64,000 nucleotides of DNA from an uncultured cyanobacterium (GTDB lineage Bacteria; Cyanobacteriota; Cyanobacteriia; Cyanobacteriales; Geitlerinemataceae): NCBI GenBank assembly GCA_937899645.1, contig CALCCD010000030.1, forward strand, positions 1 through 64,000, in the 5' to 3' direction. Below, piece by piece: positions 51,035 through 59,459 of the stretch. A program made the position numbers and the translations under genes. Below the pieces are notes generated by a model that had not been told where the DNA came from, made no database searches, and was given only the letters and a program-made list of their open reading frames with translations. Each line of letters opens with the position of its first letter. Position 1 is the stretch's first letter.

Positions 51035-52771
51035 TCATCCGTAGTCTTTCCTGGTTTGCACGAACGATCGGAGGAACAAGGCCGCAACCGTAGTCAGGCT
51101 CAATGCCGATATCGCAGTGCCAACATACATCGCTCGCGTCCACGAGTGCTCGATCTCAACGAGGTGGTCGCCTGCCGTTACACAGACCTGAATCCCGCCG
51201 TCTGACGCCATCGATATCGAAGCCCGTTCTCCATTAAGAAAGGCTTTCCAAGCAGGATAGACGTACGTCCGGAATCGCAAGCACGTGTCGCGATCGCTCG
51301 AAACAGCCGCCGATCGATAGAGGTCGTTCCAGACGACACGCTCGATCCGACCGTCCTCGATCGTGACTTTTGGTTCGTCCCGACGTGGTTCGACGGGCAC
51401 GATTCCTCGATCGGTTTCCAGGAAAGGTCTGTACTCCGGCACGTCAGGAAACTCGTCGAGTTGAAGATAGGTCTCGCGAGGCAATGACACCGCCAGGCTG
51501 ACTTCTTTCAATCGGCGCTGCTGTGCATGACTGACATCGAGTTCGGTAATCCATCGCGGCTCCTGATAGCTGGGCTGATCGGTGATGAGCCGCTTTGCAT
51601 AGCGAAGATTGAGTGTCAGCGAGATCAGACAGAGAAAGATCGCCAGGTAGCGCACCCAAGCGACGTGCTTGTGCGCCATTAGCGTATAGAACAAGAGCGC
51701 GATCGCGACGGCCAGCAGCGGCATGAGGCGAAAGGGAAACTGAATGATTTCTAGCGGTTTAATCGTCTCCCATAGGGACAGCGATACCTTGTGGGTAAAA
51801 AACAGCACCGCAAGGAAAACTGCCACGACTTTATGTGGCGTTATGAAGCGCTCGGTGCGGTGTTTCCAAGTGAAAAAGCTCAGGACAGCAAGCGTGATAA
51901 AGAAGCGAAGCTGAGACCACCATATCTTCCGAACTGCAACGAAGGAGTTGTTATTCTTCGGAGTCTCAATGCCGATAATGTTGTTCGAGATGCCTCCCAT
52001 CACCCCTTTGAGCGCGTCTGAAGATATTAGGTGCTTCTCGAGCGCAGCGGGCACGAGATAAAACGCAGCCAGCCCCCAGCCCAGCACCATATAGCCGCAG
52101 ACCTCTAGTTTTCTGCGTATGGGTATGGAGGAGTACATCCAAAATAGGTAAGGGAACCAAAACAGGTTGAATAGGATAAAGCTGGGCGGGTGCGAGATTG
52201 TAATGATGAGAGAAGTAAAACTGAGGGTCAGCTTGTACTTCTCGCCGGTTGCGGCCAGATGGGTCGTCCAAAGGAGAACGGGGAAGAGGCAGGTTGCGAG
52301 CAGGCTCGAAAGGGCTAGCCGATCGTAGGCATCCCAAATGATGAACGGCGACAGAGCGAACAAAAGCGCGGCCAGCAAAGCGGGCAGCCTCTGTCCGGAT
52401 AAAGACTTTAAGAAGCAATACAACGCGACACTGCCAACCGAAAAGCTGAGGATATAAATGCCCGCCAGCACTCTGGGAATATCTGCACCGAAGGCAAAGA
52501 AAAAAGAGCCGAGATAGTAAGCTAGCGGTGAATAGAAGACAAAGTTAGGGCTTCCGTATCCGTAGTTCGTGTGGGGGAGCCAGCGTGGATATAAATTTCC
52601 CGCTTGAATTTGATCGAAAAAGTGAACTAACCACCGGATGTGATACTGGCCGTCTGAGCCTACGAGTACATCTCCTCCCAGCATTCGGTGGCTCAAGAGG
52701 ATGGAAATCGCCAAGAGCGCACCAACGCTGATGAAATCGAAGGCTTTGTCTCGATTGATGTGTTTCAACAT
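51035..52771 (-). CDS. GT-C-like membrane protein (PTPS-related domain), paralogue B
   Basis: 578 residues, the same architecture as the gene at 47561-49255: GSDGQYHIRWLVHFF and GNLYPRWLPHTNYGYGSPNFVFYSPLAYYLG in the first loop, about a dozen helices, then a soluble C-terminal domain containing EVPEYRP-like FPDVPEYRPFLETD, which matches DVPEYRPAKED in paralogue A, and a last helix. The function is inferred as a polyprenyl-phosphate-sugar glycosyltransferase. Base composition looks less GC-rich than its neighbours in several stretches (for example 51780-51960 and 52080-52260), which could mark a more recent acquisition or replacement. It is spaced 27 bp from the TVP38 gene and 40 bp from the GT39 gene, consistent with one operon. 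Confidence 0.75.
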   Translation of the reverse strand: MLKHINRDKAFDFISVGALLAISILLSHRMLGGDVLVGSDGQYHIRWLVHFFDQIQAGNLYPRWLPHTNYGYGSPNFVFYSPLAYYLGSFFFAFGADIPRVLAGIYILSFSVGSVALYCFLKSLSGQRLPALLAALLFALSPFIIWDAYDRLALSSLLATCLFPVLLWTTHLAATGEKYKLTLSFTSLIITISHPPSFILFNLFWFPYLFWMYSSIPIRRKLEVCGYMVLGWGLAAFYLVPAALEKHLISSDALKGVMGGISNNIIGIETPKNNNSFVAVRKIWWSQLRFFITLAVLSFFTWKHRTERFITPHKVVAVFLAVLFFTHKVSLSLWETIKPLEIIQFPFRLMPLLAVAIALLFYTLMAHKHVAWVRYLAIFLCLISLTLNLRYAKRLITDQPSYQEPRWITELDVSHAQQRRLKEVSLAVSLPRETYLQLDEFPDVPEYRPFLETDRGIVPVEPRRDEPKVTIEDGRIERVVWNDLYRSAAVSSDRDTCLRFRTYVYPAWKAFLNGERASISMASDGGIQVCVTAGDHLVEIEHSWTRAMYVGTAISALSLTTVAALFLRSFVQTRKDYG

Positions 52772-52798
52772 GGCTTTCGGATCGCAGAGTCGATCGAT

Positions 52799-53476
52799 CT
52801 AGGTGTCTTGGCTGGGCGGAGATTCCTCTGGCGTCGCGGGGGGCGATCGGCGCTTGCGATACCAGGTCGCGCCGAAAATCAGCGCGGCCACACCCGTCAG
52901 CGCCAGGATCAGGCCCCAGATGCTGCCGCCTTGCATAATGTCGCGCCCGGAACTGCCGATCGCGATAAACGGCATCAGACCCAGCACCGTCCCGAAGGTC
53001 GTCGCCAGCGTGTAGTCGCGCCAGGTGACGGAGGTGAGTCCCGCCGCTAAGTTCACCAGGCCGTAGGGCAAAATCGGCAGCAGCCGCACGGCAAACAAAT
53101 AAAACAAACCGCTGCTTTTGATATCGGCATCGATCGCCTCCCACTGTCCCGCCAACTTCGAGGCGACCCACTGCCGACCCACCGTCCGCGCGAACCCGAA
53201 CGAGACCAGCGCCGCGATGACCGCGCCGATGCTGCTCCAGAGCGTGCCGCCCCAGAGTCCGAACAGCGCCCCGCCCGCCAGATTCAGCGGCGTCGAGGGC
53301 AACAGCAGAAGCGTACCGATCGTGTAAGCGGCGATATAGGCGATCGGAGCCCAAATCCCCCAGCTCTCGAGCCAAGCCTCAACGCGATCGGCGTCGATAT
53401 CGGCCAGGAAGTACATCCCGATCGCCGTTGCGACAACGCAAATGAAGGTCAGGGCGATGAGGGTGCGTTTCGACAT
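52799..53476 (-). CDS. TVP38/TMEM64 (VTT-domain) membrane protein
   Basis: 225 residues. It shows an N-terminal helix (about 8-27), a central VTT/SNARE-associated core with YTIGTLLLLPSTPLNLAGGALFG, FGFARTVGRQWV, and RLLPILPYGLVNLAAGLT, and a last helix before a short basic and proline-rich tail. DedA/TVP38-family proteins move or flip lipid carriers; members are implicated in undecaprenyl-phosphate and phospholipid translocation. Among polyprenyl-phosphate-sugar transferase genes, recycling of the lipid carrier is a natural inference. The gene sits between the GT2 gene (45 bp) and paralogue B (27 bp). Confidence 0.85.
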   Translation of the reverse strand: MSKRTLIALTFICVVATAIGMYFLADIDADRVEAWLESWGIWAPIAYIAAYTIGTLLLLPSTPLNLAGGALFGLWGGTLWSSIGAVIAALVSFGFARTVGRQWVASKLAGQWEAIDADIKSSGLFYLFAVRLLPILPYGLVNLAAGLTSVTWRDYTLATTFGTVLGLMPFIAIGSSGRDIMQGGSIWGLILALTGVAALIFGATWYRKRRSPPATPEESPPSQDT

Positions 53477-53521
53477 GGTCGGGGGTGAAGTCTCGTAAGG
53501 TTGGAACGGCGACCGCGCAGC

Positions 53522-54583
53522 CTACTCGCCGGGCTCGGCGGGGCTGGCAGCGGGCGCGGCGGGATCGCGATACACCTGACGGACGAGGTAGAGCGGGCGC
53601 TGCTTGACTTCTTCGTAGACGCGCCCGAGATATTCGCCCAGCACGCCGATCGCGATGAGCTGTACGCTACCCAAAAACAGCAGCGCCACCATCAGCGACG
53701 CATAGCCGGGAACGTCCGTCCCAAAGGCGATCGTCCGAATCACCAGCAAGATGGCGTAAATCAGCGACAAGCCTGCCACCGTAACACCCGCATAGCTCCA
53801 CACCTTCAGCGGCAGCGAGCTAAAGGCCGTGATGCCGTCGAGGGCGAAGTTCCAGAGCTTCCAGTAGTTCCAGGTGGTTTCCCCCGCGAAGCGCGGCGCG
53901 CGATCGAAATAGATCGTCGCCTGTCGATAGCCCACCCAGGCAAAGAGACCTTTCATGAAGCGCGTGCGTTCGGGCAGTTGCTTGAGCGCCTCGACTACCG
54001 TGCGATCGAGCAGCCGGAAATCGCCCGTATTGGCAGGGATCGGCACGTTGCTCATCTTCGAGATCGTTCGGTAAAACCCGGCGGCGGTAAAGCGCTTCAT
54101 CCAGCTCTCGCCCAGGCGCTCGTTGCGCGTCGCGCAGACCACGTCGTAGCCTTCGCGCCACTTGTCGAGCATGGCGACGATCAGCTCCGGTGGGTCTTGC
54201 AGGTCGGCGTCGATCGGGACGACGGCGCGGCCGCGCGTGTAGTCGATCCCGGCGGTCATGGCGATTTCTTTCCCGAAGTTGCGCGACAGGTCGATCGCCA
54301 CAATGGCCGGGTAGCGCTTCTGGCACTCCAGCGCGATTTGCAGCGTATCGTCGCGGCTGCCGTCGTTGACCATCACGATTTCGTAGGCGATCGCCAGCGG
54401 GTCTAGAACCGTTTGTAACCGCTCGCAGAGGTGGTGCAAATTCAGCGACTCGTTATAAACCGGCACGACGATCGACAGCTCGATGTCCGTCTCTTCGCAA
54501 GACTCTTGGCGAGACTCTTCGCGATCTGGCGTACCCGCCTCTGTCGCAGAAGCGTTGGCGATGCGCTCGTCGGTAGCTTTCAT
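53522..54583 (-). CDS. GT2 polyprenyl-phosphate glycosyltransferase (GtrB/DPM-like)
   Basis: 353 residues from ATG at 54583; earlier in-frame starts would overlap the preceding gene. Residues 35-260 are a GT2 fold: ELSIVVPVYNESLNLHHL, VNDGSRDDT, DLSRNFGKEIAMTAG, the metal-binding DADLQDPPELI, and a TGDFRLLDR acceptor-site motif. Two C-terminal membrane segments follow (SYAGVTVAGLSLIYAILLVI and ASLMVALLFLGSVQLIAIG), then GEYLGRVYEEVKQRPLYLV, the hallmark end of GtrB/ArnC/DPM1-like enzymes. These load a sugar from a nucleotide donor onto undecaprenyl phosphate on the inner face. It would supply the donor for the three GT-C-like enzymes downstream. The first ~30 residues are a polar, Glu-rich extension of unknown role. 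Confidence 0.85.
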   Translation of the reverse strand: MKATDERIANASATEAGTPDREESRQESCEETDIELSIVVPVYNESLNLHHLCERLQTVLDPLAIAYEIVMVNDGSRDDTLQIALECQKRYPAIVAIDLSRNFGKEIAMTAGIDYTRGRAVVPIDADLQDPPELIVAMLDKWREGYDVVCATRNERLGESWMKRFTAAGFYRTISKMSNVPIPANTGDFRLLDRTVVEALKQLPERTRFMKGLFAWVGYRQATIYFDRAPRFAGETTWNYWKLWNFALDGITAFSSLPLKVWSYAGVTVAGLSLIYAILLVIRTIAFGTDVPGYASLMVALLFLGSVQLIAIGVLGEYLGRVYEEVKQRPLYLVRQVYRDPAAPAASPAEPGE

Positions 54584-54645
54584 AGAAACGTTTAGAAACG
54601 GGTCGGGAACGGACGCTCGAGTCGGAAATTGCGGCAAAGCCGAGC

Positions 54646-55974
54646 CTACTGCGCCTGTTGTAGCGCATTCCATTCAGCTTCAGCGCGATCGAGCGCTTCC
54701 TCGACCGTCACTTGCCCCAGCATCGCTGTCTGGAGCTGCGTATATAAAATCCGCTGGAGCTGCTTGATTTCCGGAAGCGGCGGCACCAGAACTTCGGCGC
54801 GATCGAGCTGGCTGGCGCTGATGGCACGGGCGCGATCGAGCGCGGGCGCATCGTCAGCGGCCTGAAAGTAGGGATCGGCGAGCGTCTCAGCCGTCGAGGG
54901 CAGCGTATTTGCCTGCTGGGAAAAGGCGAGCTGATTTTCGGGATTGGTGACGAACAGCGCGAATTTCACCGCAGCGTCGGGCGCGTCGGTGTCGTTGGGG
55001 ATCGCGATATTCATCACCGCGACGGAAATCTTGCCAGTGTCGCCAGCGATCTGCCCGGCGGGCTCGGACACCGCCGCGATCGTCGGTGCGTTCTGCTCGA
55101 TCGCCTGAAAGAACTGCGGCCCCGACGCCAAGATCGCCAGCTCGCCCGCTTGATATAGCTCGATCGCCCGCTGGTGACCCTGAGTCAGGATTTCGCGCGG
55201 CAGCAGGTCGGCCTCGAATAAATCTACCCAATACCGAAACGCCGCCCGTCCGGCGGGCGTATTAAATGCCGCCTCGCCCTCGCCATCTACCAGCTCCATG
55301 CCCATCTGCACCATCGACTCGAGCAGCTCGCCCGCATCTTCCGGCACGGCACTAATAAAGAAAGCGTACTTGCCGGTTTTCTCCTTGATTTGCTTGGCGA
55401 CCTCGGCCAGCTCGGCATAAGTGCTAGGAATGTCTGCGATGCCCGCTGCTTCGAGCAGGGCAGTATTGGCGATCGTGATGCGCGTCGTCAGGTACCAAGG
55501 AATCCCGAAGCTTTCACCGTCAAACCGGGTCGCGTCCCAGATCTTCGGCAAATAGACGGCGCGGTCTTCCGCCGAGACATACTCATCCAGCGGCAACCAG
55601 GCATCGCGCTCGGCCAGCAGTGCCGCAAACGTCGGATTGAGGTTGACCACATCGGGCGCGGTATTCGCCGAGACGGCGGCGAGAATTTTCGTCTCCATCG
55701 CCGACCAAGGCACGTCCACCCAGCGGATTGGCGCATCGGGATTGGCTCCCTCAAACTCGGCGATCGCCTCATTGAAATAGTCCGTGAACTGCGGCTGGAG
55801 CTGCATCGTCCAAAACTCCAGACTGCCCTCATCTTCCGGTGGCGCGCCGCAGCTCGCAACGAGGCCGATCGCGGCAGCGGCGAGCAGGCGCTTGCCCCAG
55901 CTCTTCAGCCCGAAAGTTTTGAAGCGCTCGAGACGGGCGATCGCACCGCCGCCGAGCTGTCGTTCCCGTGCCAT
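54646..55974 (-). CDS. ABC sugar-type solute-binding lipoprotein
   Basis: 442 residues from ATG at 55974; another ATG at 56067 adds 31 residues and cannot be excluded. A basic stretch KSWGKRLL and hydrophobic run lead to the lipobox GLVASC (Cys42), so it is a lipoprotein. The mature part is a typical family-1 extracellular solute-binding protein: FWTMQLQPQFTDYFNEAI, APDVVNLNPTFAALLA, an IPWYLTTRI hinge region, and FALFVTNPENQLAFSQQANTLPS. The family delivers sugars to ABC permeases, but no permease or ATPase is in the window. Since the organism makes glucosylglycerol, a GgtB-like role is conceivable but not shown. It heads the glycosyltransferase operon, 62 bp upstream of the GT2 gene. Confidence 0.8.
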   Translation of the reverse strand: MARERQLGGGAIARLERFKTFGLKSWGKRLLAAAAIGLVASCGAPPEDEGSLEFWTMQLQPQFTDYFNEAIAEFEGANPDAPIRWVDVPWSAMETKILAAVSANTAPDVVNLNPTFAALLAERDAWLPLDEYVSAEDRAVYLPKIWDATRFDGESFGIPWYLTTRITIANTALLEAAGIADIPSTYAELAEVAKQIKEKTGKYAFFISAVPEDAGELLESMVQMGMELVDGEGEAAFNTPAGRAAFRYWVDLFEADLLPREILTQGHQRAIELYQAGELAILASGPQFFQAIEQNAPTIAAVSEPAGQIAGDTGKISVAVMNIAIPNDTDAPDAAVKFALFVTNPENQLAFSQQANTLPSTAETLADPYFQAADDAPALDRARAISASQLDRAEVLVPPLPEIKQLQRILYTQLQTAMLGQVTVEEALDRAEAEWNALQQAQ

Positions 55975-56248
55975 ATCCGCAGATCTCCGCAAAACATCTC
56001 GCAAAACAAATGCGGTAGCAGCATATCGCACGAGCGAATTTCCACCGACGGCAAAGTCCAGCTTCATAACCCGGCGTCACCACCCGGCGTCACCTCCTCA
56101 CCTCGCGATTCCGCACGCGGCGCGGGTGATGTTTTCCGCTGGCGATCGCGGGTCTTTCCCACTCGTGTGCGCGAGGCGACCTTGTCATAATGAATTCAAC
56201 GACGAACACGCAAACCAATCACCGCAGGCCATCGCCTCGCCTCGAGCA

Positions 56249-56530
56249 ATGCAAAACCTGGTTAACTCCTTCTACGACTGGTACCGCAAAACGCTGCGCC
56301 ACCCCCAATATCGCTGGGCGCTGATCGGCGCGACGTTGCTCTACCTGGTTAGCCCGATCGACATCTCGCCGGACTTTATCCCCGTCCTCGGCTGGATCGA
56401 CGACGGCGCGGTCGTGGCGCTCCTCGTGGCCGAACTCTCGAGCTGGGCGATCGACTCGGCCCGCTCTCGCCAAAAAGACGTCGAGACCAGCGCACCGCAA
56501 AAATCCGCCGATCCCGAAGTTACGCTCTAA
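56249..56530 (+). CDS. DUF1232 (YkvA-like) small membrane protein
   Basis: 93 residues. The core YRWALIGATLLYLVSPIDISPDFIPVLGWIDDGAVVALLVAE contains the family hallmark SPIDxxPDFIPVLGxxDD. Proteins of this family are short membrane proteins of unknown function. The start ATG at 56249 is the first Met before the core; no upstream Met in frame has a better site. It is divergent from the solute-binding protein gene, with 181 bp between longest-start positions and CATAAT at 56186 as a possible -10 element for this gene. A polar C-terminal tail follows the second hydrophobic half. Confidence 0.8.
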   Translation: MQNLVNSFYDWYRKTLRHPQYRWALIGATLLYLVSPIDISPDFIPVLGWIDDGAVVALLVAELSSWAIDSARSRQKDVETSAPQKSADPEVTL

Positions 56531-56566
56531 CGCCAGCCAGGGTAGTTGGTTGAAAGTCGATTCGAT

Positions 56567-56612
56567 CGTTCCAACGCGAAGTGTTGGAACGCCCTGGCAG
56601 ACGCTCTGCGTC
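56567..56612. repeat. REP-like dispersed palindromic repeat, copy 2
   Basis: Hairpin CGTTCCAAC (56567-56575) with GTTGGAACG (56583-56591), followed by the palindrome GACGCTCTGCGTC (56600-56612). The same arrangement occurs at 1505-1552. It lies between the convergent DUF1232 and DsbA-like genes and could also act as a terminator. Confidence 0.6.
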
Positions 56613-56633
56613 GAGCGAGGCGCGGTCTTCTTT

Positions 56634-57404
56634 CTACTCCGCTTCCGCCTCCGCCGCATCCAGCGCCTCTTCTAAGATGTCCAGCGACAGCCCGCCCGTC
56701 AGGCGCGCCCCGTTCATATAAAAAGTCGGCGTTCCCGACACACCCAGCCCGCTCGCCAGCGTGATGTCGGCCTGAACCGCTTCAGCCGCCGCCTCGCTAG
56801 CCGCATCGGCCTCGAACTGATCGATATCGAGCCCCAGCTCCTCGGCGATTTCCAGATAGGGCTCCTCTTCCAGGCGCTCCTGATTCTCAAACAGCGCGTC
56901 GTGGTACTCCCAGAACTTGCCCTGCTGCATCGCCGCCCAGGACGCCAGCGCCGCCGGAACCGCCTGCGGGTGGATTTGCACTAGCGGCGTGTGCTTATAG
57001 ACCAGCGAAACGCGGTCGCTGTTGTTCTCGACAAATTCCTTCAGGATCGGCTGGGCGCTCGCGCAGAACGGACACTGAAAGTCCGAAAACTCGTAGAGCA
57101 CCACCGCCGCATCTTCCGCGCCGAGCTGGGGCGAGTCTCCGATCGCCGCTTCGCGATCGGCCAGCAGCTCCGACGCCGCCGCATTTTGCGCCTCGGACTG
57201 CTGGGCCTGCTGAGCCTGCTGGTAAGCCTGCACGGACTCGATCACCACTTCGGGATTTTCGCGAATAATCTCCAGCACCTGCGCTTCGAGGTCGCCGCCC
57301 GCGCTGCCGCTACAAGCACTCAACACCAGACCGAGGCCGAGAACGAGACAGCTTCGTGGCGAAAAGCGGCGATCGTCGCGGCGAGAAGACGTAGCAGACA
57401 TCAT
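56634..57404 (-). CDS. DsbA-family thioredoxin-fold lipoprotein
   Basis: 256 residues. The N-terminus is a lipoprotein signal with lipobox VLSAC (Cys31). A short helical region (EIIRENPEVVIESVQAYQ, followed by a Gln/Ala-rich linker) precedes the thioredoxin-like domain: VVLYEFSDFQCPFCASAQPIL with the redox CPFC at 111-114, a helical insert, and the cis-proline motif GVSGTPTFYMNG. This is the BdbD/DsbA-like arrangement of exported thiol oxidases or isomerases that form disulfides in envelope proteins. Its usual partner (VKOR or DsbB-like) is not visible. Possible clients are cysteine-bearing surface proteins, including the two at 2068-33475, but that is speculation. Confidence 0.88.
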   Translation of the reverse strand: MMSATSSRRDDRRFSPRSCLVLGLGLVLSACSGSAGGDLEAQVLEIIRENPEVVIESVQAYQQAQQAQQSEAQNAAASELLADREAAIGDSPQLGAEDAAVVLYEFSDFQCPFCASAQPILKEFVENNSDRVSLVYKHTPLVQIHPQAVPAALASWAAMQQGKFWEYHDALFENQERLEEEPYLEIAEELGLDIDQFEADAASEAAAEAVQADITLASGLGVSGTPTFYMNGARLTGGLSLDILEEALDAAEAEAE

Positions 57405-57900
57405 AAAACTAAATTTAGGAGGTTAAAGAAAAGGTCGGGGGTCGTTCGCGGGTGGCGCAACGAGCGGTCAATATCTTAACGAATTCGCACTCCGCGAACC
57501 GGCAAATATCTCGCCGCCTCGATCGAAGCCGATCGCCGTCGATCGCGACCCATCTCCACCGCCGACCCGCTGCCCGCTCGCCGGTTCCGAACTCGCACGC
57601 GGCCAACCCCCGATCGCACCAAACAGTACGCTCGCGCCTCACAAGCGGTTTGTTAAAATATCGCGCGAGCGCCGACTGCATCCATCGCCGCTCGCGCCAG
57701 CCTCTCAAAGATTGCGTCTACCTGCTCATCTCGCGGCCTCGCGTCGCAACAAGGTCGCCAAAGGGCCGAAACGGGCCGATTCCCAGCGCCCGTCCCGAAT
57801 CGTGCCAGGCATTCCTGAAGAGATGACTAATCCGCTTCCCGATCGCATTTGCACGGCATCTGCCCTCGGGTGTATAGACCTTCAAAGCACAGAACGCATC
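57405..57900. other. Intergenic region, no gene recognised
   Basis: Nearly 500 bp between divergent genes. It is GC-rich apart from TTTGTTAAAATATCGCG around 57650-57665, which could include a -10 element. The reading frame of the acetyltransferase extends upstream into this region but without family similarity. Confidence 0.4.
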
Positions 57901-58416
57901 ATGATCGGCTCCCGGCTTCAAATCCGCGATGCGACAGCGGCAGATCTACCCGCCATTGTCGAGATTTATAACGCCTCGATTCCCCAACGAATGGCCACGG
58001 CAGACCTGTTTCCCGTCTCTGTAGACAGCAGACGCGACTGGTTCGACGCCCACACCCCTTATCACCGACCCCTCTGGGTCGCCGTCACCGATCTGCAGCC
58101 GGTCGCGGGCTGGCTCAGCTTTTCGTCGTTTTACGGACGTCCGGCCTACGAAGCCACCGCCGAAATCGGTATCTACGTTCACCCAGAATGCCAGCGCCAG
58201 GGCGTCGGGCGGACGCTGCTCGCGCGCGCCGTCGCCGAGGGCAGCCTCTTCGACCTGAGGACGCTGCTGGCCTACATTTTCGCCCACAATACCCGCAGTC
58301 TCAGCCTGTTCGAGCAAGCGGGCTTTAGCGAGTGGGGCTACCTGCCCTGCGTCGCCGAGCTAGACGGCGTCGAGCGCGACCTGGCGATCCTCGGCAAGCG
58401 GCTCCAGTCCTGCTGA
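57901..58416 (+). CDS. GNAT N-acetyltransferase (phosphinothricin acetyltransferase-like)
   Basis: 171 residues from ATG 57901, chosen because the GNAT fold begins at LQIRDATAADLPAIVEIYN; longer in-frame versions add unrelated sequence. The region GIYVHPECQRQGVGRTLL (about 90-107) is the acetyl-CoA pyrophosphate-binding motif, and LAYIFAHNTRSLSLFEQAGFSEWGYLP is the typical C-terminal segment of the Pat/phosphinothricin-like group. It presumably acetylates a small amine or amino-acid analogue; the substrate cannot be told from sequence. A hairpin follows the stop. Confidence 0.85.
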   Translation: MIGSRLQIRDATAADLPAIVEIYNASIPQRMATADLFPVSVDSRRDWFDAHTPYHRPLWVAVTDLQPVAGWLSFSSFYGRPAYEATAEIGIYVHPECQRQGVGRTLLARAVAEGSLFDLRTLLAYIFAHNTRSLSLFEQAGFSEWGYLPCVAELDGVERDLAILGKRLQSC

Positions 58417-58443
58417 GAGTCCTGCTGAGCGATCGCGTCTCGG

Positions 58444-58461
58444 CCTTGGGACACCCCAAGG
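58444..58461. terminator. Hairpin between convergent genes
   Basis: CCTTGGG (58444-58450), loop ACAC, CCCAAGG (58455-58461), in the 62-bp gap between the acetyltransferase and methyltransferase stops. A short imperfect tandem of GGGACACCCC-type units overlaps it. Confidence 0.55.
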
Positions 58462-58478
58462 ACACCCCAGGGACACCT

Positions 58479-59366
58479 CTAGGGAGTCGTCGCCTCGGGA
58501 GCCGGAACTTCGGGAAAGCGTTCGCGCGTGCCGCTGCTCGTCGTCGATTTCAGCGCCACGGGCTGGCCCTTGCGACCGATAAACGTCGAGCGATCGACTC
58601 GCCCGTTGTGGCGCAGCGTCTCGAACTTCATCACCAGCGGCTGGTGGCACTCGTACACCGACGTAAAGCCCACGTCCACCATCAGCTCGAACAGCGACGC
58701 GCGCGTCAGCCAGGCGCTTTTTTCGTTGCCGATCGAGCCCCAAGCGGTATGGTCTTCGCCGTAGTCGCGTCCGTAGTACGTGCGGCCCTCGTAGTCGTAG
58801 GCGCGATCGGCGCTAAAGCTAACGTGCGTATCGACGATCGCCATTTGCCGCGTGACGCGGTGGATATCTTCCATGAATTTGAAAATATCCGGTGCGTCGA
58901 GGTGATAAAAAATCCCCAGGCACAGCACCACGTCGAACGTACCGTAGGTCTCGGGGTTCAGGTGTCGCACGTCATCGCAGAAGAATTCGATATTCCCCAG
59001 ACCCCAGGCTTCGGCAGTAAAACGGGCCTTCGCTAAGTTATTTTCGCGGCCTTCGATGCCGACGACCTGCGCGCCCTGCATCGCCAGCTCCAGGCCGTAG
59101 AGCCCCTCCAGGCAGGCCAAGTCGAGCACGCGCAAGTTTGAAAAATCGCCGCCGCACTGGTCGGCGATCGCCTGCAAAAAGCGCTGTAGCTTAGCCTCGA
59201 CGTTGGATTTTTCCTGAGTTTGACTACCGTCCGGCAGCGTGATGACTTTCGGCAGTTCGGGGCCGATCGTATAGGAGCCGTCGGGCAGCTTCAGGTTATG
59301 GTTCGTCCACTCGCCGTGACGATCGATGATGGCTTGGCGGTGCTGGGCGATGTCGCTGGGGTTCAT
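58479..59366 (-). CDS. Class I SAM-dependent methyltransferase
   Basis: 295 residues. The SAM-binding motif I is VLDLACLEGLYGLELA (about 80-95), followed by VVGIEGRENN (motif II acidic residue), FFCDDVRHL, and FDVVLCLGIFYHLDAP (motif IV). The first ~75 residues (HGEWTNHNLKLPDGSYT and on) form a substrate-side region seen in a group of cyanobacterial and bacterial methyltransferases of unknown target; this part resembles those acting on carriers or glycans rather than rRNA enzymes. The C-terminal ~60 residues are less conserved and end in a Ser/Thr/Pro-rich tail. It is separated from the TPR-protein gene by about 90 bp and oriented the same way. Confidence 0.85.
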   Translation of the reverse strand: MNPSDIAQHRQAIIDRHGEWTNHNLKLPDGSYTIGPELPKVITLPDGSQTQEKSNVEAKLQRFLQAIADQCGGDFSNLRVLDLACLEGLYGLELAMQGAQVVGIEGRENNLAKARFTAEAWGLGNIEFFCDDVRHLNPETYGTFDVVLCLGIFYHLDAPDIFKFMEDIHRVTRQMAIVDTHVSFSADRAYDYEGRTYYGRDYGEDHTAWGSIGNEKSAWLTRASLFELMVDVGFTSVYECHQPLVMKFETLRHNGRVDRSTFIGRKGQPVALKSTTSSGTRERFPEVPAPEATTP

Positions 59367-59459
59367 GGTGGCGTTGCGGGACGGCGAAACTACGGGACTC
59401 GATTATCCCCGCTCGCGGCGCACTCAGAATTTCTCGGCGATCGCGCCGCCAGTGTCCCG

